Source: Citrus sinensis (lineage: Eukaryota > Streptophyta > Magnoliopsida > Sapindales > Rutaceae). Taken from it: DNA of 64,000 nt. The DNA lies in contig NC_068559.1 in the NCBI RefSeq assembly GCF_022201045.2, positions 25,675,501 to 25,739,500 on the forward strand, given 5' to 3'. The translations under genes were made by a program, and so were the position numbers. The notes below the pieces were generated by a model. That model had not been told where the DNA came from. It saw only the letters and a program-made list of their open reading frames with translations, and searched no databases. Below are positions 48,090 through 59,787 of this stretch, one piece after another (positions within the stretch are counted from its first letter, which is position 1; the number at the start of each line of letters is the position of its first letter).

Positions 48090-49072
48090 TAGGGATGGCA
48101 AAAATCTCCACGGGGACGGGTACTCTCGGGGATTTTCTCCATTCGGGGAGGGTATAGGGATAATTTCATACCCAATTTCTTATTCGGGGAGGGGATATGG
48201 AAATTTTTTTACCCAATTTCTTATTCGGGGAGGGGACGGGGATGAGGTGGAATCCTCATCCCCTACCCATTTCCCCATTTTAATTTTTAATTTTATTTTA
48301 ATTTTTTAAAATTACTAGTAAATAAATTATAAAATTATAAATATTGGTAAAAATAAAAAAATATCAAAATATTTATATTATTAAACTTTTAGGCCTAATT
48401 AGCTAATTAAAGTTCTAAATTTTTATTTAGAACATTAAAAAGACCGAGTAGATTCTATTAGCCAAACATTTTTTTAATTTTAATATTCTTTAAATATTTT
48501 AAACTTAAATCTATTTTTTATTTAATTTTAGATGTTATAATTGCCTACAGCGAATCACAATTTTAATATCTAATCTAATATTTACTTTTGATTTGCTCCG
48601 ATTTAACTATTGTGTTGTAAAGGGAATAGTCCACATTTATAAAGTGCCCACGCCACCATTGAAAAAGTTAATTTTGAATCTAAATTCGATTTTATTTGTA
48701 ACAATTTTGTATTAGACTATTAATTTGTTCATGATAGTTTGTAAAAGAAGTTTGTATCCCTTGCATGTTGCGTTACTTACTAATTTAATGTATGTGACTT
48801 TTGTAATAGATATTAATGTAAGATATATTTCAAACTTTACTTTTATTTGAATTTTTTATTTTAATATGATTAACTCAAAATCGAAAAAAAATGTATTAGT
48901 TATTCGGGGATCGGGGACCCTCGGGGATCCCCTGTTATTATTCGGGGAGGGGATGAAGATTCTCTCAAGTAATTCTGACAGGGACGGGGAGGGGATGGAG
49001 ACATACGCAAACTATCGGGGATGGGTACGGGGAGATCGGTCCCCTCCCCTCCCCTCCCCATTGCCATCCCTA
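48090..49072. mobile_element. hAT-type MITE with perfect 8-bp target duplication (983 bp)
   Basis: Ends TAGGGATGGCAA and TTGCCATCCCTA are perfect 12-bp inverted repeats. GACACTCA lies on both sides (48082-48089, 49073-49080). The subterminal regions carry repeated TTATTCGGGGAGGGGA motifs (G-rich, at least two copies left and two right), while the centre (48280-48890) is AT-rich and has no transposase. Non-autonomous; the perfect duplication suggests a recent insertion. Confidence 0.9.
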
Positions 49073-49080
49073 GACACTCA

Positions 49081-49487
49081 CAATGTTGTCAAACAGTTTA
49101 TAACATTATAAAATTTTATTCACCAATTTTAATCGTAAATTTTGAGTCGGAATTAAAAAAATTTCCTTGCTTTATATTTCTAAATTTATGTAATTTATGA
49201 CATTCTTTACCTAGAGTAAAATGCATAAATGAAAAGCATAAATCATCTTTTCAGTTTCACTATTATACTACTCAAATTATTAAGTATGAATCATATCTAC
49301 ATGTAAAATTATTGATTAATATAAAAATATATATATGTGTGGAAAAGTATTTAAATCTCAATCATATATTAATTATTATATTAATATGCTTGCCACCAGA
49401 TTTTTTAAAGCTCATAGGAGTTGAGATAATGAGATCTAAGTTGGAGATTACAAAACCAGAATATACACTAGAGCACCTTCAGTTTAA
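49081..49487. other. Short spacer beyond the 3' end of BAHD copy 3
   Basis: AT-rich; no feature recognised. Confidence 0.45.
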
Positions 49488-50792
49488 TTAAGAAGCAAAT
49501 GAGAGCAACTTCTCGTCAGCTTCCAACTTGGCCATGTCTTCCTCTTTCAAATTAATCCACGCCTCAACTCCATGATCACCAGAAACAGTGTCCATGAACG
49601 TCACAAGATTCTTGAAACTCAAGCTGGCAGAGGCGGCCCACACGGGCTTCCCCCAACCAAAATCAGCTTCATACAGCGGAAACCTGCATAAACTAGTGAA
49701 GCTGAACGAAACAATCTCCCCTCTTGCGAATTTCTCAGCTCTGTCTCTTATGAAACCCAAATGCTCGTCGCCCTGTTGCAGTTTCTTCACATAGTCTTTG
49801 TCAACCTTGCGTAACGAGTCCCTCATTTGGCTTATTATAATATGATTATAACGCTCTTCATCCTCGTTATCCAGGCACGGAATTGTTACCGCCGTTCGAT
49901 AAAGATTCCCAAAAGAATAATCCGGCAACGGCGGCTCCATTTTTGTACGTAGATTCACTGCATGAGTAATTGTGTAGAATCTATGATCTGATGTTTTATG
50001 CGATGGCTTTGTGGCTGCGACGAAGCGGCTCCATATGAAAGCTGATAAGGCCTCGACGCGTGATGGAGTACAGCTTTCGCTGTGGGTATAATTTGACCTT
50101 ATTTCTTCAATCTTGGGGGCAGCAAACACGAACCTCTTTGTTACAACATTCTCTTTGGTGATGCCGGTGCTTGGTTCGAACCCTAAAATGTTCTTGGGTG
50201 GAAAGAGTGTTGCAGATACAAATTCCACACGCACTGTGTGTTTTTCCCCACGAGCAGTGGCTGCCCAGCTTTTCACAAACGTGAAGAATGATTGAGCATC
50301 TCCGACTTTGTGAGAAATGCAGATACCGAGACCAATACCACCACAGTCAAAGATGTTGAATTGGATGCCAATGGGCAGCTCTTTGGCTTCAGCTAGGTCA
50401 AATGGGAGTAGTTTGTTGAGTTCATTAGGGTTTGGATTTTGAAGAAGATGTAAAAGTTGGCACTTGACTCGAGCTTTCTTGAATGGGATGCCCTCGTCGT
50501 TGCACTCGATGAAATTATTGTCCTTATGAATGCGTCCTGCTAGAGGGTAAAAGCAAGTGAAGACTTCGGATAAGGATTGTTTGATAAAATTGCCAAGTGT
50601 TTCTGTGTTGTTGTTGTTGTTGATCTCGTCATCCGCCGTGTAGAAGAGAACCAAAGGGTTATAGACTGGGGGAGATATTTGATCAAGAAAAGAGAGTTGA
50701 TAATGGCCAAGGTGCTGAGGAGTTGGAGAAGATGGTTTGATCGTCTCTGTAGAGATTACTTCAACCTCAAGCTTCATCATCGAGATGTGCAT
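49488..50792 (-). CDS. BAHD acyltransferase copy 3 (vinorine-synthase-like)
   Basis: Intact single exon, 434 aa from the first ATG; the third ATG (50777, MKLEVEVISTE) fits the clade start better and would give 429 aa. HKVGD (H161, D165) and DFGWG (377-381, in YEADFGWGKPVW) are present, so it should be active. Head pattern ETIKPSSPTPQHLGHYQLSFLDQI is shared with copies 1 and 2, but the body is clearly diverged (a poly-Asn stretch near residues 58-62). It faces copy 2 tail to tail. Acyl transfer to an unknown specialised metabolite is the likely reaction. Confidence 0.92.
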   Translation of the reverse strand: MHISMMKLEVEVISTETIKPSSPTPQHLGHYQLSFLDQISPPVYNPLVLFYTADDEINNNNNTETLGNFIKQSLSEVFTCFYPLAGRIHKDNNFIECNDEGIPFKKARVKCQLLHLLQNPNPNELNKLLPFDLAEAKELPIGIQFNIFDCGGIGLGICISHKVGDAQSFFTFVKSWAATARGEKHTVRVEFVSATLFPPKNILGFEPSTGITKENVVTKRFVFAAPKIEEIRSNYTHSESCTPSRVEALSAFIWSRFVAATKPSHKTSDHRFYTITHAVNLRTKMEPPLPDYSFGNLYRTAVTIPCLDNEDEERYNHIIISQMRDSLRKVDKDYVKKLQQGDEHLGFIRDRAEKFARGEIVSFSFTSLCRFPLYEADFGWGKPVWAASASLSFKNLVTFMDTVSGDHGVEAWINLKEEDMAKLEADEKLLSFAS

Positions 50793-51434
50793 ATATACAT
50801 AGCACAGAATAAAGTCTGTAAAAACTCCTTAATTTCTCATTAAGCTTGAATGTTATTGTATGCATTCTTTTATGTACGCGTGATCAGATATATATTTTAT
50901 AGAGAGAGAGAGAGACAGCGAGAGGTGTTAATGATGAAATGAAAATTATTAGATGAAGACATTTGAATGTTTTAAAAAGTACAAGTTTTGAGGCAATCTT
51001 GAACATGAAAGTAAAATGACCATGAAACAGCTTGTGTATTATTAGGGTTTACCCAAGCTACACTTTATCGTATTGAAAATCTTCGTGTTTATCATCACCA
51101 ACCACTACTATTTTTATTCCTATTATCTACTTTAGTTGGTTGCTTTGCATCAGTGCATCTCAATTCTAATTGGGTGATCATCATATCAGGACATGAGCAT
51201 CCGTCCACATGTATCTCTATTTACTAGAAGTTAAAAGGGTGTCAAAGGAATATAATTGTTTACGAAACAAAGGACAAGACAATGCAGGAAGCAAGCGCTA
51301 TATGCAAATGAAGTGAATGAGAGTTCTGTTGGTTAGCAATTGGCGTGTCAAATTAGATGGAAGATTTCTTAGCTGTCTGAGCTGACAAGAAATTAATTGG
51401 GAGAAAGGGATGTAGAAAGGAAGAGGCAAAATTA
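50793..51434. other. Upstream region of BAHD copy 3
   Basis: Promoter of copy 3 and spacer; no other gene recognised. Confidence 0.45.
50889..50901 (-). promoter_or_regulatory. TATA box of BAHD copy 3
   Basis: On the minus strand TATAAAATATATA, about 100 bp upstream of the start, next to a short GA run (50901-50915). Prediction only. Confidence 0.4.
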
Positions 51435-51442
51435 ATCAAGAA

Positions 51443-52192
51443 TAGAATAGTGGTGTTCATAATCCAATCTGATATGTTTAATCAATCTTATTCGTAAAAA
51501 TCTTATATGTGGATTGGTCGATTGAATTTGATTGAAAATTTAAAAATCCGCAATCGGTGGATTCGATATGAATTTTCCGCAAAAAAATAAAAAATATAAA
51601 AAATATAAATTTCTTTAATTAAAAAATAAAATTTGTAAATGTAACGTTACTACTTACTAATAAATAAATAAATTAAAATGCAGTTATATTCACACTATAC
51701 ATATATTATCCAATAGTAGTATAAAATAAACATAATTAAAAAATTGAATAATTAAATAAACAAATATAAATTCTTAAACAGTTAATTTTAGTTAATTTTC
51801 ATGTATTGATTTAAAAAAATGAGATTTTTTTATTTTTACTGTGTTATATTTTGAGATTTTAAATGTATTATTCTAATTTTATTTAAACACTAAATTTATT
51901 TTAATCTTATTCAATTTTTAATTTGATTGGTAGTAAAATTATTTTTATATTAGATTTTTTTATCTAATTAGTTCGTAAAATGAGTATAATAAAAAAAATT
52001 AATTCGCAAACTAATTTGTAAAATAGTGGATTGGATATGGATTAGATCAAATTCGCATTCGATCCGCAGACATATGGATTAAATTTGGATTGAATTCATC
52101 AATCGGTAGATTGGATTGAATTGAAAATTTACAATCCGCAAAATCATGAATCGGATAGGGATTCCGCAAAATTTGATTCGCAAACACCCCTA
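51443..52192. mobile_element. hAT-type MITE, family X copy 1
   Basis: Ends TAGAATAGTGGTGTTC (a tandem AATAG may extend the end) and, reverse complemented, TAGGGGTGTTTGCG. Flanks ATCAAGAA (51435-51442) and ATTAAGAA (52193-52200) match at 7 of 8. Subterminal parts are inverted repeats built on ATCCGCA and GGATTGAATT words. The AT-rich core shares order and many words with 55861-56500, so these are two copies of one family. No coding capacity. Confidence 0.72.
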
Positions 52193-52200
52193 ATTAAGAA

Positions 52201-55200
52201 GTTGTATTATATGCATATAATTCATTCAAATTTTTGGATATTAATCTTGTTTGTAGCTAAATTTTTAATTCAGAAATTTATACCATTTAGGCAATTACGT
52301 ACAAAACATCACATGCATTGTGGGTATACTTTATTATTATAGCATCAGGCCATCAGTATCATTTGCCAAAAATCGCAGGTACACGCAACAACCAACTCCG
52401 ACCTTATAATGGAGGTTTACCATATGTTTACCATAAATTCTAAAACACATAAGGGATAATATAATTTACGTATGCATGATATATATAGTTAAATTTTATA
52501 TAACTACTGTTTGCATGTTGGTTTTTTAAAATAAATACACACAATATAAAACGTCACTTGTTGTGTAGTTAACATGATAACTCATAAGTATTTTAGAATT
52601 TCTAGGCATATAACACCTTCACAACTAGTACACTGTATTTTATTACACTATATTGCATTACTTTAATGCAAGTGTATTGTATTATACTATATTGCATTAA
52701 CACGATATTTTAGTAATATTGTACAATGTTTTATAGTACATTGTATTGTATTAATTTTTTTTAAAAACATGTATGTATTAATTTTTAGTTATACTATATT
52801 TAGTGCTACACTTCAGTGTATTAATTTTTTCGCTGATCAATTTAAATTATATATTTGGAAAACAATATTTATTATACTTAGAAAAATTAAAATACTGAAT
52901 ATAGAAGTCTTCAATTTTAGAACTTTTACATCAATTCTTCAAGTATAAATAGAAAATATATATAAACTAACAAGTTTTAAAATTTTTGATAATGTAACAT
53001 TGATTTTTTTAGTATTTCTCAAATATATAACTTATGAAATAAAGATCAAATTAAATAATTCAACCAAATCGCCTCTAAAATTAAACTTTCACAACATAAA
53101 TAAATAATTAAACACACAAGATTTTTTTCAAGAGTCATTTTAGGATGATGGTATAAAAGTTTAAACACACTACAATATAGTCACAAAATAATAAAGTGAT
53201 ACCATAATTGTAACATAATCACCAACAATATGGGTTGTTTTAGATAATTCAAGTACACACATCCACATCCACATCCACATGGCAAAGTACTACTGTAAAA
53301 TATTATTGTTAAGTTAGAAATGCACACTCCCTAATCAAACTCCACCCCTCCTCTCATGTTCACACAAAAGCATCCTAACATATGCCAACTTACGGTCATG
53401 ATTATTTCGCAATACCTTGAAAGCTCTTACATTTGAATGTTTCTTTATGATTAAATTTAAGGTCGTAAGCTCATCATCCACAGAAAGTCCCATCGAGGCA
53501 GGCTCTTCAACAATATAACCTTAATTTCACTTTCCACATGACGCAAAAAATTTTCTTCTCATGTCCATATCTAAAACAAGAAGTAAAATGAACTCCAAAA
53601 AAAAAAATTCAGCTAGTATGCCATTAATAAATTTTCATAAAAGTTAAATGCTAGCACACTTTTTTTGCTTTACTAAAATATGTTATTCATAACTATCAAC
53701 CTCAAGTAGGCTAATATCCTTTGTTCTATTTCATATGGCGCCATAAAATTGGTCTAAAATGTAGGTAATGCCATGTCAGGTCAAACAAGCTAGATACATA
53801 AATCACTCCATACCCTACTCCACCTCCCAAAAAAATCAAAACTACTATTAAAGAGCTTAACGCAAGTTGAGCATTGATTATTTCAATAGTTTAATGATAT
53901 TTAAAAAAAAAAAAAAAAAAAACCTACTGTCAATTACTCAAGCATCCATTGTTTAGCTAGATTTGGTTATTTTGCACCATTTTCATCAAGTTGTATTGTA
54001 ATAGTGATATAACATGTTATGCTTAAAGGGGAAAAAAAAAGCCTAATTTATCATAGATCTAATAATGAGATCAATAATGATGCTAAATGTTTACTTAAAG
54101 ATCAAAAGAGAATAAAAAAAATTAGATGACTCAGCAAGAATATCTATTGGCACATTTGATAGATATTTTTGCAGAAAATCTCAAATGGATTATCTTTAGC
54201 TTAGCTTCCTTCAATCTTTCCACTTTATTTTTAAAAAACATAGAAATAGGATTGTTGCCATTCAAATCACTGGCATTATCCAATGAAAGCTGAATTAATC
54301 TTTTGCAATCATCATCCGAGGACCAATTGTAGTGAATATTGGTACATGTGCTAATTTTATTAAATAAATTGAAACAGGTATAAATATCTTAGTTAAATAG
54401 CTTAGGTAGGCTTGTCAAGACTGGTGCTCAGGTTTGTTAAAGCAGATGCTATGGCTTGTTCACCCAGGTTCTACTTAATTGTTCGCTTATTATATAGCTA
54501 AAAAAATATTTGATATTGAGGCTTTTACTATATATAACCATAAACAAATGAGCCAATATAACCCAAATAACCCAAATAAACCTACCGAACCTTTTAAAAA
54601 TTAAGCCCAAACCCAACCTATAACAAAATATAATATTACATTATATAAGGGATGCAAAGCCAAAAAAAGAGGCACGACAAGTTTGGAAGACAGCAAGGAG
54701 AAGAGTAGCAAAGCAAGAAAAAGAAGCTAAAGAAATTATCTGTAAAGAAGCCAGGAAGTAATTCTTATGCAAAGAGAATGAAGCCGAGGCAACTGAAGCA
54801 AGGCAAGAAAGCAAGTAAAACAATGCAATAACGAAGCCAAACAAAAAAGGAAGCACATTAAAGACTCAACAGAGTCAAGGGAAAACAGAGGAAGAAATAC
54901 TCAAGAGGGCAAAGATTAAACCAGAAAAAAGCCAAGTCAAATTCAGCAAAGAAGTCTTATCTTTTGTTGTACAAGCAAACAGCACAGTTTTATGTCACAA
55001 CACCAATAATCCTCAAAACGAAATCTTCTACACCACTTATTGCTACTGTCTCTGAAGTTATTCCTTCGTTTATTTAATTTTAATCCAAATTAGCAGATGA
55101 TCAGAACCCAACCACCATATGAGTAACTAAAATTCAAAAAAATCTGTCTCATAACTAATCAGAGCACAAAAATCTATCTAGCTTAGCTTAAACATATAAC

Positions 55201-55305
55201 CCCATAAGCCCTCTTTTATATTTGCAGTTACTTATGTTTCTAGCTTAAAGAACTATGTTTCAATACATATAATATCGTAATGTAAGAGCAATAACAATGC
55301 AAGAT
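52201..55305. other. Large gene-free AT-rich region
   Basis: About 3.1 kb with no protein signal. Local features: TATTGCATTA/ATTGTATTA words repeated at 52630-52790; an ACATCC hexamer repeat at about 53258-53280; poly-A near 53905-53920; a purine-rich stretch at 54650-54960. Confidence 0.5.
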
Positions 55306-55375
55306 CATTGATATATCACAAAGCTGCAGCTAGCTAGCCGCATTGATATATCACAGAGCTGCAACTAGCTAGCTG
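55306..55375. repeat. 35-bp perfect-length tandem duplication
   Basis: 55306-55340 and 55341-55375 both read CATTGATATATCACAnAGC then TGCAnCTAGCTAGC(C/T)G, with three differences. Confidence 0.85.
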
Positions 55376-55848
55376 CAAATGTGTTGACTGCAGAAAGCTG
55401 AGAGCACGTGGGAGCTATAATCAATGTACTGCAGCTTTCAGTTTGATGTACAAATTAACAATTTTCAACACCTTAACTTATATTAAAAATTGATGGGAAA
55501 ATAACAAACAAATTATGAAAATTATTAATTCTAACACTAATTCAACAAAAATTATTGAAAAAGAACCTCAACCACCACCAACTAATTCAATCAAATCCTA
55601 TTTTAGAAGTCAAACCCATATTCAGAAATTAAACCCAAATTGAGAATCAAACCTGTAGCTTGATGATCCAGGCGATGAAGAAGAGGCACGGCAGCAGTGG
55701 AGCAAAATTGTCGTGCAGCACAGTGTGGCGAGCTATGGTGTTGGACAGTGTAGTGGTGGTGGAGCTGTGCTTCGCGTGAGTGTTGGTGACGGAGCAAAGC
55801 CGAGCGCCCATATATTTGATGGAGAGACTTGAGAACGACGAGTTCTCA
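55376..55848. other. Spacer before the nested transposon block
   Basis: No gene or repeat recognised. Confidence 0.4.
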
Positions 55849-55860
55849 GGGTGCGTTCGG

Positions 55861-56500
55861 TAACGGTGTTCAGAACTCAATCGGATCAGCTCAATTGGCC
55901 TGAAAATTTTAATTCGTAAAAATTGAGAAATTAGATAGGATTAAAAATTTAAAAATTCGTAATCGATAGATTGAATATAAATTCACTTCTGTAAATGTGT
56001 AAAAATGTGTGCATTTAAAAAAAATAAAAAATTATTTATTTAATAAAAAATTAAATTTATAAATATGTCATTATACTTGTTAATAAATAAATATGTTAAA
56101 ATATAATTACATTAACACTATATTATATCTTATCCAATAATAATAAAAAATATAACTTCTTAAGTAGTTAATTTTTATGTATTAAACTAAACAAATGAGA
56201 TATTTTTTTTTGGTGTATTATATTTTGAAAATTTAAAAGTATTTTCTAACTTTATTTAAACAATTAATTTATTTAAATCTTATTTAATTTTAAATTTGAT
56301 CAGTAGTAAAATTATTTTTATATTAATTTTTTATTTAATTAGTTCGTGGATAAGACATGATCCGCAGACGTATGAATTAAATTTGGATTGAATTTCACCA
56401 ATCCGTAGATTAGATTGGATTAAAAATTTATAATCTACAAAATCGTAGATTAAATATGAATTGATACCTAATCCACAAATTCGATCCACGAACACCCCTA
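55861..56500. mobile_element. hAT-type MITE, family X copy 2, nested
   Basis: Ends TAACGGTGTTC and, reverse complemented, TAGGGGTGTTCGTGGA. Flanks GCGTTCGG (55853-55860) and GCATTCGG (56501-56508) match at 7 of 8. The interior is homologous to the copy at 51443-52192 (shared blocks TAAAAATTC(G)TAATCG, AATAAATAAAT, TATCCAATA, TCCGCAGAC). It lies inside the end of an older element. Confidence 0.75.
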
Positions 56501-57030
56501 GCATTCGGTAATGTTTCTTAACTTTTGTTTTTTCTCTTATTTTAGAGAAGAATGATGTTTTTAATATGATATTTTTAAAATGAAAATTTGTTTGATAGTT
56601 TATTTTTAAAAGGATATATAGAAATGAAGATAATAAAATATATTTAGTTATTTATTTAAAAATATTAAAAAATATATATTTAATTGTTTGTCTGAAAATA
56701 TAATTTTTTTATAAAATAATTTCCTTCAGTTTATTTATGCATTTTTATCTTTTATTAGACAATTTTAATCAAAATCCATACATCAATAATAATTTTAAAA
56801 AAAGCCTCTCATAATTTATTAAGTTTAAAAATTAAAATAAAATAAAAAAGTTGGATATTCATCTTATATTTAATATAATAAAAAATTATACAAAATTTTG
56901 ATGAACAATAAACAAAACCATAAAATTCAAAAAAAAAAGTATTGGATCTTGGTTACAGTTGAAAAGACAAGGGCTTGTTGAGTTTTTACAATTGAAGAAG
57001 AAGAAATTAGTTACAATAAATAGTTACAGT

Positions 57031-58556
57031 TAGGGGTGGGCATAAACCCACAACCCATGGGTTTAACCAAACTCAAACCAAATAAAATAGTTTGGGTTGG
57101 ATAAATTATTAAAATGGGTTGGTTTGGGTTTTTATAGGAAAAACCATTTTATAATGGTTTGGGTATGGTTAACCCATGGATTAGATAAATTTGAGATGTG
57201 AGTGGAAAATAAATAAAATCAAGTAAATTAAATTAAATTAATTCCATTATTTTCACTTCCATAATCTCGCATTCATCACTCCCCAGTTCATTAGAATTGT
57301 TCACTCTCACTGACCTCACTCTATCTTCCACAATCTCTGTCAACAAAAGTACTGTCACGAATCTCTCAGTCTATTTTCATCAACTCTTGAAGACCCCACT
57401 TCGATTATAGCCTTTCTATTGATCTAAGGTGAGGTTTTTTTTGCAAAAGTTTCATCTAGTAAGTCGTCAATTGTTGATAGTAGGAAATTTGATAAAAATG
57501 TGGGGTTTTCTAAACTTGCAAAGTTCAAACAAAGAATATGAAAAGATGATTGTGTTGAGATGAAAAATGAAGTAGAGAGGTACTTGTTGGAGCCATGTGA
57601 ACATGTTGATGACGACGACTTTGAGATTTTGGCATGGTGGAAAATGAACTCAATAAAATATCGAGTTCTTTCACATATTGCAAAGGATGTGTTTGCAATT
57701 CCAATATCTACAGTAGCTTTAGAATCTGCATTTAGTACTGGAGGACGTATCATTGATTCATTTCGTAGTTCTTTAAGTCCAAAGATGGTGGAAGCTTTGA
57801 TATGCTCACAAAATTGGTTACGTAACACTTTTGTCCCATTACAAGATGAACCAACGATGGAGGAGCTTGAGTTTTATGAAGCCATGATATCAGGTAACTA
57901 CTATTTATCATAACAAGCGAAAAAAATTATATATTTGTTTATCATTAGTCTTTTTTTTATTAATTTATTTTTATTTAATGTAGAGTTTGGATCAAGTGCA
58001 ACAATGGAGGCAATGACTTTAGATTGATGTTATTCTTACGATTTTGATATGAATCATGTTCCTTTTTAAATTTACTCATCTTTATAACTATTCAATATTA
58101 TAATTTTCTTTTTTTGTTATTTATTTGTTGGTGAAGGAGCAGACTCAGTTGATCATGGGATCTTTTGATTAAAGTGCTGCAGATGGAATAATTATGATGG
58201 ATTGTTTTGATACTTGATTTGGATGTCTTATCTTGTTTTGATTTGTATTGACATTATTAGAATTTGTATTGTAATATGGTTAATATTTAAGGACGAAGTT
58301 ATTGTGAAATCTATTATTTATAATTTTTTGACTATATTTTTTCATATTTTAATATTAATTTAATAATTATTGTAATTTTGATATAATTAAATTTATCAAA
58401 ATAAAAATTTTTTTTTACAAAATTCAAATCAAACCCAAATGGGTTGGTTTGGGTTGGGTTAAAAATATTTGGATTGGTTTGAGTTGGATTCAAATTTTTA
58501 TGGTTTGGTTTGAGTTGACATAAAACCCAACCCAAGCCAACCCATGCCCACCCCTA
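57031..58556 (+). mobile_element. hAT element remnant with transposase C-terminus
   Basis: Inverted ends TAGGGGTGGGCAT and ATGCCCACCCCTA are perfect over 13 bp. Flanks GTTACAGT (57023-57030) and ATTACAGT (58557-58564) match at 7 of 8. Near both ends, GGGTTGG(TTT) words recur, as expected for hAT subterminal binding sites. The only coding content is the last part of a transposase. At 1.53 kb it is an internally deleted, non-autonomous derivative. Confidence 0.9.
57560..58027 (+). pseudogene. hAT transposase C-terminal part (dimerisation domain)
   Basis: Two exons, 57560-57893 and 57984-58027, joined in phase 1 (ATATCAG/gtaac, atgtag/AGTTTGG). The product runs EVERYLLEP, FEILAWWKMNS, YRVLSHIAKDVFAIP, STVALESAFSTGGRI, RSSLSPKMVEALICSQNWLR to EFGSSATMEAMTLD. 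This is the hAT C-terminal dimerisation region of Ac/Ricesleeper-type transposases; the N-terminal BED zinc finger and most of the RNase H core are missing, hence not functional as a transposase. Domestication is not suggested because it sits between intact TIRs. Confidence 0.88.
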
Positions 58557-58564
58557 ATTACAGT

Positions 58565-59787
58565 GAGGAGATAAGGTGTAGAATCGTCGAAGTAAAATTA
58601 AATAAAAAAAGGATAAGGTAGATAATCGGAGAAGGGATAAGGTAAAAAAGTAACTGAATAAAGAATTGTTAATAAAATAAAATAATAATTGAATAAATCA
58701 AAGTAGTAGATCAACTTCAACTTTTTTCTCTGTCTTTTTTTGTTTTGTTCAATACCAACTTTTGCTTTGTCTTTTTTTGTTTTGTCATCCAACAATAAAA
58801 GTCAAAGAACGCCAATTTGACATTCTTTACTTTTGTTCACAAAAATTAAAGAACAAAAACGTTTTGTTCTACATATTTTTTAGTAATTATTAAACATGTT
58901 TTTGTATTTTTTATTTTTAAAAAACAAAAAAAACCCAACAAAAAATGTTACCAAACGCGCCTAATTTCCTTTTTTTTTTTTCAAGATTGTAAGCAAACTC
59001 ACCCACAGTTTAGTTTATGTGTTGCCGTATTATAATTTCATCTAATAGAATGTGTGATAAAAACTAAATATGATATAGTATTATCTTTAATACAATACAA
59101 AATTTTAATACAATGTCACAAGGGATGCCAAACACGCTTTAAATGCACTTGAATGTGCTCTGAAGAGGGCCTTCCAGAGATGTTGGGCTTATATTAATGG
59201 GGCCCTTTGTCCCTTGTATTAATGATCCAATGGGTCCGACCGAAGCTAACCCTTCGGAATTGAGTGATTCTTGGATTACAAGCCACGGGGGCCCAGCGGA
59301 GAAATAATAGATTCATAGAATGGCGGCGGAATCATTATTCATCATTCCAGGTGGCAATCATGTGGCTGCACGTATGCGTTCGGGCCCACTAATCTAATCA
59401 GACACCACAGTCCAAGGAAGCTCCACATCATCATCCGCGCCTCAACGGCTGTCACACTCACACCGCGAGATTAGAGAGATAGAGTCCCCCTCGCCCGCAC
59501 TCGACCTTTCATACACTCCCGAATCTCCTTGCTCTGTTTAATTGTACACCTTGGAAAGCAAACACCTTTTCTCCGGACATCAGTCAAACGTACAACATTA
59601 CAAAGCATAATTTCCGAACTTTCTTCTCTGACTCGCAGTCATTTACAGACGCCATCAGAATTCAACATTTTGAATTGCTCTTCCCCTCTCTCCGAGTCTC
59701 GTCAATGACTTCCCCACAAACCCAAAACTCAAAATCTCCATTAACAAATCTCAGCATCTGTTTTTTATTGAAAAAGGCAAAAAAAAA
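58565..59787. other. Rest of older element, and CXE promoter/leader
   Basis: 58565-58962 belongs to the older element. 58963-59787 holds the likely promoter and 5' leader of the carboxylesterase (GC-richer from 59160); no clear TATA box. Confidence 0.45.

Larger units (their letters stand above)
55849..58962. mobile_element. Older DNA-transposon-like element, split by two later insertions
   Basis: Left end GGGTGCGTTCGG(TAA) and right end, reverse complemented, AGGCGCGTTTGGTAAC look like terminal inverted repeats (about 15 of 20 matching). Removing the two inner elements leaves about 0.93 kb of AT-rich non-coding sequence. No clear target duplication was found, so the superfamily is open (hAT or another TIR group). 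Inference. Confidence 0.45.

Noticed and set aside
54641-54856. 71-codon frame on the minus strand
   Set aside because: Hydrophobic product of a purine-rich region read backwards; no homologue pattern.
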